64,000 bases of DNA from Cyanoderma ruficeps (GCA_008694505.1 VZDJ01000216.1:2093539-2157538); one strand, 5' to 3'; shown: positions 1-54,100, counted from the stretch's first letter. Notes: generated by a model from the sequence alone, not told the origin. Numbers and translations are program-made.

Positions 1-79
1 TTGACCACGTCCAAGGGGTACGTGAGGCTTTTGCTGATGACTCCAGCACAGCTGCCACAGACAAGGTTTGTAACATTGG
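1..79 (-). CDS. SLC25A19: SLC25A19 coding exon 5 (cut by window edge)
   Basis: On the minus strand the acceptor AG is at 81-80 and the exon opens at 79 with two bases that complete a codon split with the previous exon. It reads [17 protein letters not shown], then SLTYPLDVV, and stops two bases into the next codon at position 1. The start of the third carrier repeat (PLDVV, presumably then K) is here. The exon continues left of the window. Confidence 0.93.
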
Positions 80-3000
80 CTGAGAAGCAGAAAGGGAAAA
101 GGACAGTAGGGAGGGAAAAAAGAGGATTATCAGGGAATTCTGATTAAAGATTGTAAGAGGTAAGTTAAAAATTACTTTTCACAAAAAGTAAGGTCAAGAA
201 AGTCCTTTGCATTGCCTCTTCTGCAATAGTTTTGGCCAAAGAATCTCAAGCTATTTTTTCAGGCTTGCAATGTCTGTTGGAATCAGAGGACCAGCTTCTC
301 TTGGTACATTACATTGACTTATGGTTTTGTTCTGCTCAACAAACCCCAGACAACTTGCTGCCAGTGGATGAAAGTTTTCATGCCCCACCCCCAGTAAAAG
401 CCTGGTCACTGGAAATCTTGCACCCCTGACTGCTCAGGCTGATGTATTCTGGACTGGAATGTCACAAGCTGACACTGTCTGATGATTTCAGAGGCTTGTA
501 GGAAATTATTTCTGTATTAGAATTTTTCCTGACAAACATGAGCTCGAGCACAAAACCACCATCAGCCTCTGCTACCTAAAATTAAATATGCAGGCATGAT
601 ATTGAGAAGTTTAGTTTCTCTGCTGAAGAAATTCCACTGAGGAACAAAGTCATGCTGCTGCTGTATCCCTCTCACTCAAGAAGGCACAGGTATCTAAGGT
701 GGCAGGTTGCATCAGGATGAGGTTCTCTTACAATGGAGCTAGAAAACCACACAAAAACATCAAATCAAGACGCTGGCAGCTTTAAATTAGAGTAAATGAA
801 TCCTCTTCCCTAACAGCTGTGCTGGAATCTGCAGGCAGATTTACTAAGGAAATCCAAGAGTCCTGTTCCCACAGCACTAATGAAACAGAAAGATTATGAC
901 AGCAGTGTGTTCCCACAGCATCAGTAACGGGACACTGTTAAAGAAAGAGCACCCTGGCCTGTGACACTTCACTTTCCCATCCACCTACTTCCATCATGGT
1001 TGTCTTGAGTGATGTAACCAAAACAAAGTGTATTCTGTTTCATCTGTTGAAAGCAGTTGGGGCGATGTTTTTCTTTATCTCTTGTAACTCCAGGAGGGAG
1101 GGGACAGGTGCTTTCTGATCATGGGCCACCTGTTAGACCTGGGGCAGTGTTCCTTATCTCCTCCACCACCCGTCCTCCCTCCAGGGGAATATCTTCTGTT
1201 AATGGGCCATTAAGGCTCACCAATGACATGGCACATTACATCATCCCAGTGCAAGATGCTGCACCCAGTGGGGGGACCCAAACCATTCCGACCTAGATAA
1301 CACCTGAGATGTAGGAGCACCAGGCACCCAGTGTTCCCACTGGATTCCTGGAGAAAGACTGGATCCATCTTGCCATTACTGGACCATCTCTACTCCAACA
1401 GAACCACATCTGCCACTCCAGGAGGGCTCACTTTGGACTGCTCCCAACACCCTGACCAACAGGGTGTCAGGTTATATTTCTGACTCTGTCAGGGTTTCTA
1501 GGATTTTCTGTTTGTTTTGTTTGCTTGTTTTTTGTACTACTACATTTGTATTCTTAATATTTCTAGTAAAGAAACTGTTATTCCTATTCCCAAATCTTTG
1601 CCTGAAAAGCCTTTAATTGCAAAATTATAATAATTTGGAAAGGGGAGGGGTGTTGCATTCTCCATTCCAAGGGAAATCCCAGCTTTCCCTAGCAGATACC
1701 TGTCTTGCCAAACCAAGACAGATTTATTCCACAATGGGAGCTGTTTCTGAATTCTGCTGTATTTAATTTAGCATTTCTGTGCAGGGGTAAAAATGAGAGG
1801 TGGGAAATTGAGACACTTTTCAGATGTATCAAAAATGTGAAAGGACTAATAGAGCTTAGATCAGTCACTCAAACCAGCATACATCCTCCTTCTCTCCTGA
1901 CTGCAGCCATCGCTGTCCCAAGTTCCTACCTCCATTCTTTGCTTCAGCTGGAATCACCCATTTGGAAAACTGCTGCAGGATATTGTAGAAGAAGAACTGG
2001 AGACCAGCGTATGGGAAGATAGCAACGAGTGTGGGGGTCAAACCTCTGTAGAAAGTCCGAGGCCCTTCTATCTGGTACATGGTCACCACTGCATGGCGAA
2101 GGTTGGGGTAGATCTGGACAACAAGGAAGAGGCTGAGTCACTTTCCAGTGAACTTTAAAAGAGCAAACCAAAGGTCAGGACATTTCCCAGTAAGGGCTAT
2201 AGGGATTTCCCACTGCCCAAAATACAGTGACTGTCTTCAGCACAAAGGGGTGAGCAAGGTGATTTTCCACACCCTCACAGTGTTCTCTGCTAAGCCCTTG
2301 TGACTTAAAAGCAACAAGGCATGGAGTGAGTTCTGAAACCACCTGCATAAAAGACATGATTGTTTTTCTTTTAACAATTCTTAAACTCTTGCAACAAAGT
2401 ACATTAAATAAATATTGTAATTCTACTGCAGGCTAAATACAGAAATGGCTCTGATACAAATCTATCTCATTGTTACAGACCCAGTTAGCACAGAGACCAA
2501 TTCTTGTGTAAATGAGAACATGAGGCACAGGTAAAAGGTGACTGGCTTCAAGTATCATCCCCATCATTATCTAAACATGACTCTGCATGTGCAAAGTTTC
2601 AAAAATGCAATGTTCAACAACCAGGGTAGCAGGTTCTATAAAAAGCCAACAGCCAAAGCAAAAATTGAGTTATCCTGTTAAGGACAGTTTCTCCTTTCTG
2701 CATCACCTGTCAGGATCTCAGAAGCAGCAAAACACAATTAGGAAAGCTGTGTCAACAGCACGAAGGGTAACTCGGCCACCGTGCAAACACTGGCCTTAAC
2801 AGCACCAGCTCCTTCATTTTAACCCACAACGCTGCATGTGCTTTCAAACCTCCTGCACCTTCCGATGTGTGAAATATTGCTGCTGCTGTGGATGTCAGCA
2901 CGGAGTGCTGAGGCTCACCTTTGGCTCGCCCTGGGCAGCAAAGCGGGTGCGCAGCGTGTCCACGGGCTGGACCGCGACCGTGGCCGTGCAGGCGGCCAGG

Positions 3001-4556
3001 CCCCCGCACACGAGGTGCACCAAGGAGCCGCGGGCGTTGAAGGAGGTGACGTTGTGCACCAGCTCCGTCAGACCCTCGAACGCCATGAACTGGTAGAAGA
3101 AACAAAAGCACACGGGTCAGGATCCTTATGACTCACACAGGTCTCCCACTCCTCCCCTAATTTCACCAACAGCTCCACCCCTCCCTGCTTGTTACCACCT
3201 TCTAAAGTCCGCCCCAAGTTGCAAAGTGTAAAAATCACTAAGCAGCCCGGGGAGTGCTTGGGATACTCTGGTGTCCCACACTTCTGCTAATTCTTGCATT
3301 TAGAATCTCATTTTAATGTTCTGTGGATCCAGAAGAGTGTTTGCTATGTCTAAGATATGCTGTCCTTTACCTTTTCAGCCACTACTCCTAAAGCTGTTAT
3401 TAATGTTTACAATTTAAGCATAAGCAGGGTGTGTAAAACACCCTCATCAGCTTCACTGATTTTTTCCTAACAAGCTCTTAGGGTGACAGCATTAGTAGAA
3501 GCAAAAAACTGCCTAGGCCTGGGGCATGAACAGCTAAGCCAAGTGTCAGGAGTAGAGAGGGCTTTTCTTTGACACCAGATACAGACAGAGCTCAGTTTGC
3601 TCTCGCTGTGCTCCAGTCTATTCAGCAAGCTCAGGAATATTAACTTAGGAGTTATACACCAGCTTTATACAGCTACATAACCTTCCCACTCCTGACCACA
3701 GATGGTCTGAGGGAGCAGAGCAGTGTCCTGTGTACACACGGTGTGCCCAGGTGATGCCTCATTCCCTCACCTGAACAGCTCCAAAGCCGATGGAAAGGAA
3801 CTGAGCGGGAACGTGGCCCTTCCAGAAGGCTGTCAAGCCCTCCTCCCGGAAGATGCGCTGCACAGCCTGCAGGATGCCATGGTACTTGGCCGTGGGGTTT
3901 CTGGAGGAGAGCTGCTCAATCTGGAGCTGGAGAAAATGGGAGAAAATATTTTCTATTTCACCCTTCAACACTGGTTCAAGTGTCCAGTTCAGGAATTCAA
4001 AACCCTGTCAGCCAGCCAGTGCTAAGGGATGACATTCTGTCTTCCCACAGAACCACATTCAGATCTGACTGGGTTGTTATTTATGAAGGGCTCTAAAAGA
4101 ATAAAAACGTTCATGAACACAAAGATAAGCAGGAGGGATGATGGTGAAATTCAGTCAAGAGAGTGGAAGTCATTCACAAAAACAGAAAGAGAACGAACTC
4201 TGAGAAACACAAGATCCCATTGCCACACAAGTTAAGTTGTATAAATAGAAGTGGTGGACACAAGATAGTCCTACTTCCTTGCATAACCTATACACAAAGT
4301 AGGTGAGGACTGACGAGCGGATTTAGTGTTCTCTGGCTGCACAGGTGACCTGTTCACTCAGGGCACGATCAGCTCTGGTCCCTGACAGGCTCCTTCATCC
4401 CTGTCCCCGGGCACGCCGCGAGTGAAGTACCTGAAAGCGGATCTTGAGGACATCCAAGGGGCTCACAAGGACCCGAGTGACCAAGCCAGACGCTGATCCT
4501 GCCGCAGCCGCTTCCGCCGAGGACACGCATTTGGCTTCGGGATCGTAACCCACCAT
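1..4556 (-). CDS. SLC25A19: SLC25A19, mitochondrial thiamine pyrophosphate carrier (spliced, 3' end outside window)
   Basis: This is a six-helix mitochondrial carrier that exchanges thiamine pyrophosphate across the inner membrane. Five coding exons on the minus strand join in phase: 4431-4556, 3771-3926, 2919-3089, 1930-2113 and 1-79 (partial). They give 238 readable residues of a family member about 320 long. The start MVGYDP matches the human protein start. Carrier signatures are visible: PLDVLK at residues 33-38, PVDTLR at 136-141, and a third copy, PLDVV, at the window edge. [16 protein letters not shown] and FPYAGLQF are SLC25A19-like stretches. Every junction is GT-AG. The introns 2114-2918, 3090-3770 and 3927-4430 show nothing notable; the intron 80-1929 holds an LTR. 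About 80 C-terminal residues and the stop codon are to the left of the window. No frameshift is seen. The identification is firm from similarity to human SLC25A19 as I remember it. Confidence 0.96.
80..1929 (-). other. SLC25A19 intron between coding exons 4 and 5
   Basis: The minus-strand donor is at 1929-1928 (GGAG followed by GTAGGA) and the acceptor at 81-80. Most of the right half is filled by a retroviral LTR (about 1010-1720). I see no exon in the rest. Confidence 0.85.
1010..1720. mobile_element. Solo LTR of a passerine endogenous retrovirus (ERVL-like)
   Basis: The block strongly resembles an LTR that is very common in songbird genomes. It has a CCAAACCAAGACA end, a TTATAATAATTTGGA stretch, an 'aacaccctgaccaacaggg' stretch and a ttgaaagcagttgggg end. 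Bounds are set on TG at 1010 and CA at 1720. The five bases outside each end (ttgag, gattt) do not match, so the ends may be off by a few bases or the target duplication has decayed. No gag, pol or env reading is present, so it is solo or relic. Family name and polarity come from memory and are not proven. Confidence 0.65.
1930..2113 (-). CDS. SLC25A19: SLC25A19 coding exon 4
   Basis: The acceptor TGTCCAG ends at 2114 and the exon begins ATC TAC CCC AAC ([18 protein letters not shown]), directly following the GEPK end of exon 3. It runs through [20 protein letters not shown] and [10 protein letters not shown] and ends one base into a codon at 1930, with donor GTAGGA. It encodes the end of carrier repeat 2, including the fourth membrane helix. 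The length is 184 bases and the phase matches its neighbours. Confidence 0.96.
2919..3089 (-). CDS. SLC25A19: SLC25A19 coding exon 3
   Basis: The acceptor CTACCAG is followed by TTC ATG GCG at 3089. The exon is 171 bases (57 codons) and phase 0 at both ends, closing with GGC GAG CCA AAG before donor GTGAGC. It carries [20 protein letters not shown], then [12 protein letters not shown] and the second carrier signature PVDTLR. Confidence 0.97.
3771..3926 (-). CDS. SLC25A19: SLC25A19 coding exon 2
   Basis: The exon starts CTC CAG ATT at 3926 after a CCAG acceptor and ends GTT CAG at 3771 before donor GTGAGG. It is 156 bases, 52 codons, phase 0. It encodes [18 protein letters not shown] and the [15 protein letters not shown] segment of the first carrier repeat. 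Confidence 0.97.
4431..4556 (-). CDS. SLC25A19: SLC25A19 coding exon 1 with start codon
   Basis: The ATG is at 4556-4554 in a strong context (GGCATGG). The exon reads [20 protein letters not shown], then [20 protein letters not shown] and FQ, 42 codons, ending at 4431 before donor GTACTT. The MVGYDP start and first carrier signature PLDVLK fix the start. Residues 7-19 are alanine-rich and less conserved than the rest. The exon probably begins at 4576 with 20 bases of 5' UTR, after a pyrimidine-rich acceptor (CCCCTGCCCAG). Confidence 0.96.
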
Positions 4557-4858
4557 GCCTGCCGGCTGGCCCCAGCCTGGGCAGGGGCACGGGGGCAGTG
4601 AGCCCCCCCCGCACCGAGCTCCCTCTCCACAGTCCCCTCACGGCAAGGCCCACAGCCCCCCCTCGTCACCCCAAACTCCCTCCTTACTCCACGGGACACA
4701 CAGATGCCCCTCTGCACCACTCCCTCTGCCCCGCAGCTCCCCGCCCCGCCCGTGGCAGCCACCAGAGGCGGGTCCGAGCCGAGCCCGGTGGGACCGGGGG
4801 TGCGCGGCCCTCGGCCGACTCCCGCCGCGCGCCTCACCCGCGGCCGCCGGCTCCGCAT

Positions 4859-4870
4859 TGCGCCTGCGCG
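4859..4870. promoter_or_regulatory. NRF1-like site
   Basis: TGCGCCTGCGCG differs by one base from the palindromic NRF1 consensus (TGCGCATGCGCA type). It abuts a candidate upstream ATG at 4858-4856. Confidence 0.55.
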
Positions 4871-4881
4871 CCGCGGGGGCC

Positions 4882-4896
4882 GCTGGGAGATGTAGT
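4882..4896 (-). promoter_or_regulatory. ZNF143/SBS-type site
   Basis: The minus strand reads ACTACATCTCCCAGC, close to the well-known ACTACAATTCCCAGC element bound by ZNF143 at CpG promoters. It sits about 45 bases upstream of the predicted first splice donor. Confidence 0.65.
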
Positions 4897-4939
4897 CCCG
4901 GGAAGGGCGCCCAGGTCCCCAACACGCGGGGGATGGGGC

Positions 4940-5345
4940 GTTCACAGAACCACGGGATCAGTGGGGCTGGACAACACCTGAGACCACGGAGTCCAACCTG
5001 TGAGCCAGCAGCACCTTGTCAGCCAGACCATGGTACTAAGTGTCTTTCCTTACACACCCCCAGGGGCAGGCAGTGACAATTCCCCATTCTAATGTCTAAT
5101 CACCCTTTCCACGAAGATGTCCATCCTAAAAGCTCCCCTGGTGCAGCTTATGATTATGTCACTTGTTACCTGGGAGAAGTGCTCGACTCCCACCAGGCTG
5201 CACCCTCTTATCATGGAGTTGTAGAGAACAAAAAGGTCACCCCTGGACCTTCCCTTCTCCAGGTTAAACAACCCACCTCCCTCAGCCACTCATCACACTT
5301 GTGATCCAGCCTCTTCCCCAGCTGTTGCTCTCCTCCCGTCCCCAA
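4940..5345 (-). mobile_element. CR1 LINE 3' fragment
   Basis: Read on the + strand, the block follows the antisense of an avian CR1 3' end: 'gagtccaacctgtgagcc', 'agaccatggtactaagtg', 'ccaatgtctaatcaccc'-like and 'caggttaaacaacccacctc' stretches occur in the expected order. It is 5'-truncated, as usual for CR1, and begins about 40 bases upstream of the SLC25A19 promoter elements. Confidence 0.8.
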
Positions 5346-6040
5346 GAGCCAGGGCTGTGAGAGGGGAAGGTCAGCACGAAGCACACACTGCCCTCAGCAC
5401 TGCTCCCACTGCCACCCCTACCTTACACAACCACAGACAACAAACCTTCTCTTGATAAAGCACAGGGGAAGCAAGATTTTCTAAGCAACCCAAGATACAG
5501 TAAAACATCACTTCGAGCAACGTTTTCTGCGACAGCATTACCAAAAAAGCCAAGTGCTTCAAGCCACGCTGAATTTTCCATACCGACTTCTGGCACAAGA
5601 AAAGAAAAATAAAGAACTAATCACAGGAATATCCAGGTATTTCCACCTTGACATAATCAGTATTTAAGCATAATAGTTAAGAGCAACTATTTAAAATCCA
5701 CTCAAAATTCCCATACAGGCCTTTTCCTATTGTATGTTAAAATTGACTACAACATTCATGTTCACAGGTACTTTCTGAACATTATCAAAGGCTGGGGAGA
5801 AGCTGCAGAGAGCTTCCCCCACACCTTGTTAGCCCAACAGAGCCGTTCTTTATGTAACAGAAGTGAAAACTATCTGCAGGGCCCTGATGGAGCAAAGCCA
5901 AAGCCACAACAGCCTGAGCCTGGCTGCTGTGCTTACACCGGCCCCACACCCACCTCCCCCTTTTAGCAAAAGGCTCCAGAAGTGTGAACTGCAAGCTCAG
6001 TCACAGCTAGGCTAGTTAACTGAAATAACAGACAGATGCC
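5346..6040. other. Intergenic stretch between GRB2 3' end and SLC25A19 promoter
   Basis: I see no exon, RNA gene or recognisable repeat here. GRB2 and SLC25A19 are in tandem on the minus strand, and this stretch plus the CR1 is all that separates them. Confidence 0.6.
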
Positions 6041-6062
6041 CAAGTGAAGAATTCAATGTATA

Positions 6063-6068
6063 TTTATT
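6063..6068 (-). terminator. GRB2 distal poly(A) signal
   Basis: The minus strand reads AATAAATATAC here. A second AATAAA lies 76 bases upstream (6144-6139). Either could define the main 3' end, giving cleavage near 6045 or 6120. Confidence 0.6.
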
Positions 6069-7255
6069 ATTCACAGTTAATTACTATCTACCAAATGCTG
6101 CTGCAGAGTTAAAGGATTAAGTACATAGGCCTTTTTTTTTTATTTAAACACGGAAAATTTTTTTAATATATATACACACACAAGACATATGTCTGCAAGG
6201 CTGCATGATATACACCAATTCCAAAATAAGGAAACAATCAAATGGTCCAGGTGTAGAATGCCATAGATTCCTTTTCCAATCACTTTACAAAGTGGGAAGA
6301 AAGTGAGTGACAGCTAGCAAGGAGAGGGGGGAAAAAGTAATACTCTACAGGGTAGCTCTCTCTTTCATTTGCTGGAAAATCAAAGTGTAAGGCAGAGTCC
6401 GTCTCAGGATTAAAACTTTTGTAACACTTACTACAAAAAAAGGCACCCTCCAACAAAAGATTGCCCGTGCTGAGGCAGGGCGGGAGGAGATCTCCGCTGC
6501 AGGTTGGGATGTGTTGGTGGGGTGAAGGGATCCAGCCAAACGGCCACCGAGGGAAAAACAACGCAACTGAAGATTGGCACAGAGAGCGCTGCGGGCTGAT
6601 TGCTTTCCTTCTGTCCAATTTAATGTCACACTGCTCTGGTGAGGAGCAAAGGGCCACAAGAAATGCCCCAGGGGTGCAGGATGGGGAGAACAGTCACACA
6701 CAGCCTGCTGTGAATGGGAGCGGGGGGGAGCTACTTCAACACTGACCTGAGGAGGGAGGAGAGACTGGAGAACAGGGATGCCAACTCCACTTCTCAAGAG
6801 CAACACGACTGCAAATACTGCCTATCCAGGCCGAGGAGACAGGCTGATCACATGCATCACGTAGAAACATTCACTAAGAGCGTAAAGTTTTTTTTTCAAG
6901 CACTATTTCTTGAGGTTTCTCTGCATTATGAAGTTTTCCACCAAAGGAATGTACATTTTGTAGGACATCTCAGGGCTATTATTTCTCAAAATCCCCCCTT
7001 AACCCTCCCTCCCCAAAATATTCTTCCTTATTATAACTTTCCCCTTTCTCTTACTTCTTTTGAGGCTTCTGGTTGCAGCTCTCCACCTCTGAGCAGCCTA
7101 AGTTGCCACTTGAATGCCTTGATTTTATTTTCCTTGGAATAAGGGAAGTTGAACAGTAAGACAAATCTGAAGATTAAAGCTCCATCTCTGTTTGTAGATT
7201 TTTCTCAAGTGTCCATTGATAAAACCACCCTCCTTTGCCCCCTTTCCCCAAAGTA

Positions 7256-7261
7256 TTTATT
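7256..7261 (-). terminator. GRB2 possible proximal poly(A) signal
   Basis: AATAAA on the minus strand, 0.93 kb after the stop codon. It would give a short-UTR mRNA. It overlaps a Pumilio-type TGTAAATA. Confidence 0.4.
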
Positions 7262-7939
7262 TACACATAGGCAGAAAAAAAAACCCTCTGAAAAGCTCTG
7301 GACTGTCCTTTTAACTTAAAAAATAATAAAAAAGAAAATAAGGGGAAGGCACTATGGAAAAAATTACAGAATGTGCTCAACCGTACACCTTTAAGAAAAA
7401 ACAAAAAAGCTGTCAGCACAGCATTTATAGACTTCAGTTGTACGTTGGAGTTTCTCAAAGCAGCTCTGTGACTCAAAAGTAAAAATAAAACTAAAAGCCA
7501 CACAACTCTTCTCCCTTCCTCTGTTTGGAAGCTGCTGAGCTTCAGAAGAAAGTGACAAAGGAGAAGAGACAATAAAAATTAGATTAACACCTCATTTTCC
7601 CAGGCAAGAAATGCTGAATGTTGAAGGCAAAAGCAGAAACTGATGATTTTTGTTTTTTTTTAAAGGCAGGACTGTGGATTTGGTTCTTCTCTCATGTCCC
7701 TTCATGTCAAATGATGACCGTTTGCAGAGAGAAAATACCAGCAGAGTTTCTCCCTTTTCCTTTAACTGCATGGCTAGGACTTAATATGGCATTAAAACTT
7801 CATGCACTGATGGACAGAGGAGGGGGAAACAAGAAGAGTTGTGGTGGTGAGACTTTAAGTAACCTTAAAACACTCATTCGCAACAAGAGTGAATAAAAGG
7901 GGATAACCCAGGAGCAGCTGAGGAAATTTGTTATTTTCA

Positions 7940-7997
7940 TTTTTTTTTCTCTCTCTCTCTCTCCTTTTTTTATTTTCCTTTTTTTTTTTTTTCCTTT
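7940..7997 (-). repeat. Polypurine/(GA)n tract in GRB2 3' UTR
   Basis: The + strand is almost pure pyrimidine: a T run, then (CT) about 8 times, then T runs broken by CC and one A. In the mRNA it reads as an A- and GA-rich tract. Confidence 0.85.
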
Positions 7998-8195
7998 AAG
8001 ATAAGTTTTGGTGTGTAAGTTGAACTCTTCCCCCCCGCCCCTGAAGTTCCGTACTGAGGGAAGGAGGATCACCTCACGGTGAAAGGTGACTCCGGTTTTA
8101 CCGCCGTGTGATTTTTAGGTCACTGGCTGCAGTTAGGCTCTGTATGTGTATTTACTGTTTCTCTGGTTTCCTTAAATAATCTCTAATATTTATCT

Positions 8196-51110
<42,915 letters not shown>

Positions 51111-54100
51111 GCCCTGGGAAAGACCCGTCTGGAGATGCCCGCACCGACGGTCTGGGTCCTGCCATTCATACAGCCCGTGATTTAAATACAAGCCAGACAA
51201 AGCAGAGAGTGCGACTGGGTTTTTGGAATGGAAATGCTTATCAGAAAGTGTCCTCAAATAATATGACACAGAAACAAAAGTTCGGGCTGAGTGTAAGTAA
51301 AAGCAACCATCCTAAATTACAGTGCTTTGAGCAGCAGAACATGCTAAAAAACCTTTGTAATTCAGTGTGACAATCAGGAAATTTGTATCTCTTAAGGGCT
51401 CACATTAAATCAAACATTAAGAGCACATTAAATCAAACCTGGCAAGTCGTATATACACACTGAAACTACTGAAAAGGCTTAAATCCTGGTCTCAGGCTTG
51501 AATAGGAATAATTTATTTAACTCCAACTACACTTGATAGCAGAGAAGGTAAATAATCAGAAAAAACCATCAAAACACAAGTAAGACAGTCTATAGGTTAA
51601 AACCCACCTTGAAGAGCTAACAGAGAGCTGGCACTTGTCAATGACAATTCAAGACAGAAGAGATCTGAAAAACACTGGTGAACCCACGCATCTGCTAATT
51701 CGGGCTCTGTGGTTGTGGCCCAGAAAGAGCCCTGCTGCATGCAAAGGCAGCAGATGGCAACAGTAATTTCTCATTTCAGAGAAAAAACCTGCCTTACATA
51801 AATGTAGTTCAGCAATCAACATGCTTGTATTTCATGAGCCCCATGTTTGCCCAACCTTCAGCTCGAAGCAAACACCAGAACTGAGATTCTATCACAGGAA
51901 TCTGGCAAAATGGGAGGAGGAATTTGCAGCATTCACCCAGATCAAAAAAAGACCAGCTCAAGCAGGGTCCCCACCTGGACAGAGCTTTGGGATTTCTCTG
52001 GTCCTCCTACACAGCACTACTGAAACATCAGCAAGGCTGCAGTCACCTGTCACAAAGATTCCAACAGAACAATCTCCCTGTGTCACCGTCACTGATGGAA
52101 ATAAATGTACTGGATCCAAGCTTTGACCAACACACATAATGAGATCCATAAAGTGAATCATCAGAACTACATTTTGGTAATTATGAAAGATTTAATTTTA
52201 GCCTCAAGACTGATGAAAAACCTTCTTTCTGATGTGAATCTTCCACATCACACCAGCAAGTCCATCAAACAGCAACAATTACCTCCCTTCACCCAAAGTA
52301 TTTTCTGTTTGCTGCTTCTACTGTGTTGTGTTCACTGTCTCCTCACCTTTCCAACCTGGCCTCTTGGGGTTTGTCAACTGATGGTACTGATAATTTTCTG
52401 CTATCATAGCACCATTGAAGGGGAACATGAATGACAGTGTATGAAGCAATGGAAAATGCAAACTGCTCAATGCCTGTTGTCTATCTGTCCTGTATCTTTC
52501 ATGGGAAACATCACCTATTTCTAGTGCTTCTTAAATATTACTGGCAGCAACCTTAGGGTGTTCCTTAACACCACCACACCTCATGTGAAGACAAACAACT
52601 TCAGCCAAGGCAGCCTGCCTTGAAAACCCCAAGTTCCAAACCAAACATAACATGAAGTTGCACAACTTAAAGTATACACTAAAGGCTTGAGACACGTTTA
52701 AAGAAAGAAACTATTTCAACTTATAAATATCCCTTTTTGGGGGACACACGTGTATTACTACCCAGTACTGCACTACCAGTTAAGAATGACTTTTTTTAAC
52801 TGAAGGTGTTAATACACAACTTTCTTAGAGAAACCGATGCAGCATTTCCAAGAACTACACTGGCATTTCCCTGAGCTTAGTAACATCACAATGTCGGGAA
52901 ATTTTCCAGCACAATTCAAGATAAAAGAGATTCATCATGCAATACTCTTTAAACATGCATTAGTATTACTACCACCATCAGATATATTGTCAACATACAA
53001 AGGAGTGATGTTTCCAGGTAACAATGCTAACAGCAGCTGCAGTGCAGAACAAAACTTTAACCTTCCTGGCTTTGGACAAAAGTGTAGTTGAAGTTTAGGC
53101 ACTAAAGTTACATCTGAAACAGGGAAAAGCTTTGAAAATACTAAACCAAGATACTCACACAGCAAATGTCAGGAAAGGTAAAGTCAAGGCATAATTCCCT
53201 TAAAGTCTCTTAAGGAAGCATTTGCTGCTCACAATCTTATTAAGAAAGTTCTTACACAGATTCAGCCATGTTGTTATTAAAATATGAACAAACCAACTGC
53301 ATGAGGGGGGAAAAAGCACAGCTGAATCTGTTTCAGCCAGAGCAGTGCAACAGGACACCTTACAGCAGTGAGCCCAGGCCACTGACTACAAACGGACTAA
53401 GGCTGGTATGAATGAATAAGTCAATATATTAATACAATGATTACATATTTCAAAAATTATCAGATGATCTTGCTAGAGAAATGACTACAACTTCTCAAAA
53501 TATCAGTGTTTCTCACCTTACTGTGACCTGGGGTAAGACTTCCTTTGCTCTTAAAATACTGGGAGGAGTGAGAGGAAGAAAAGGCAGCAGATGCAGCCAA
53601 CAGTAAATGCTCATTAGCAGTAGTGCTGCAGCTCAGGATGGAATAAAAGTCATTATAAATAAAAACCTCCCTGTTGTGGCCAAGAGGAAACAATTCTCAC
53701 GTTCACTTCAACAGATATTTCAAAAAGCACACAGGCAAGGGTGGGCTTTTTACACTACTCTTAGAAACAGCATCGTTTTTAAACAAAAGGGAGCTTTCTC
53801 ATTGTTCTCTGTTCACTGTTTTACTGCTCTTCTGGAAAGTGATACAGGCAGGAATAGAACAACAGACAGTTTAGAAAAGCCAAAGAGAGGCAAGATAGAT
53901 TCACTGGGAGATTTTGGAAAGAATCAGATCCTAAACTTCATCAGCTGTTTTAGGACAAAACAACACTGAGGGTGGTAGAAAGAAAAAATGTGTGCATACA
54001 TCATCTGGAAGACATGCAGAAATGCAAGTGTCAGGCTCCAGACAAAAGAATAGAAAGTAAAAATTATAAGGGCAGAACACTAATTCAAAGTAGCCAAATA

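Larger units (their letters stand above)
4838..4900 (-). promoter_or_regulatory. SLC25A19 core promoter and probable noncoding exon 1
   Basis: This is a GC-rich stretch directly upstream of the first coding exon. On the minus strand GGCCGCGG is followed by GTGAGG, a good donor, so a noncoding exon probably ends at 4838 and joins the acceptor at 4578-4577. An NRF1-like site (TGCGCCTGCGCG, 4859-4870) and a ZNF143-like site (ACTACATCTCCCAGC on the minus strand, 4882-4896) lie just upstream. NRF1 suits a nuclear gene for a mitochondrial protein. The transcription start is not seen directly; about 4870-4900 is inferred. Confidence 0.65.
6045..8195 (-). other. GRB2: GRB2 3' UTR
   Basis: The untranslated tail runs from just after the TAG at 8198-8196 to about 6045. 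Candidate poly(A) signals on the minus strand (AATAAA) lie at 7261-7256, 6144-6139 and 6068-6063. The last two fit a UTR of about 2.1 kb, similar to the human mRNA. The tail holds an unusual polypurine tract (7940-7997) and a Pumilio-type motif at 7265-7258. The exact cleavage site is inferred. Confidence 0.75.

Noticed and set aside
4369..5076. Open frames of 94-173 codons around the SLC25A19 promoter
   Set aside because: GC-rich chance frames. The true coding exon there is fixed by MVGYDP, the splice donor and the carrier motif.
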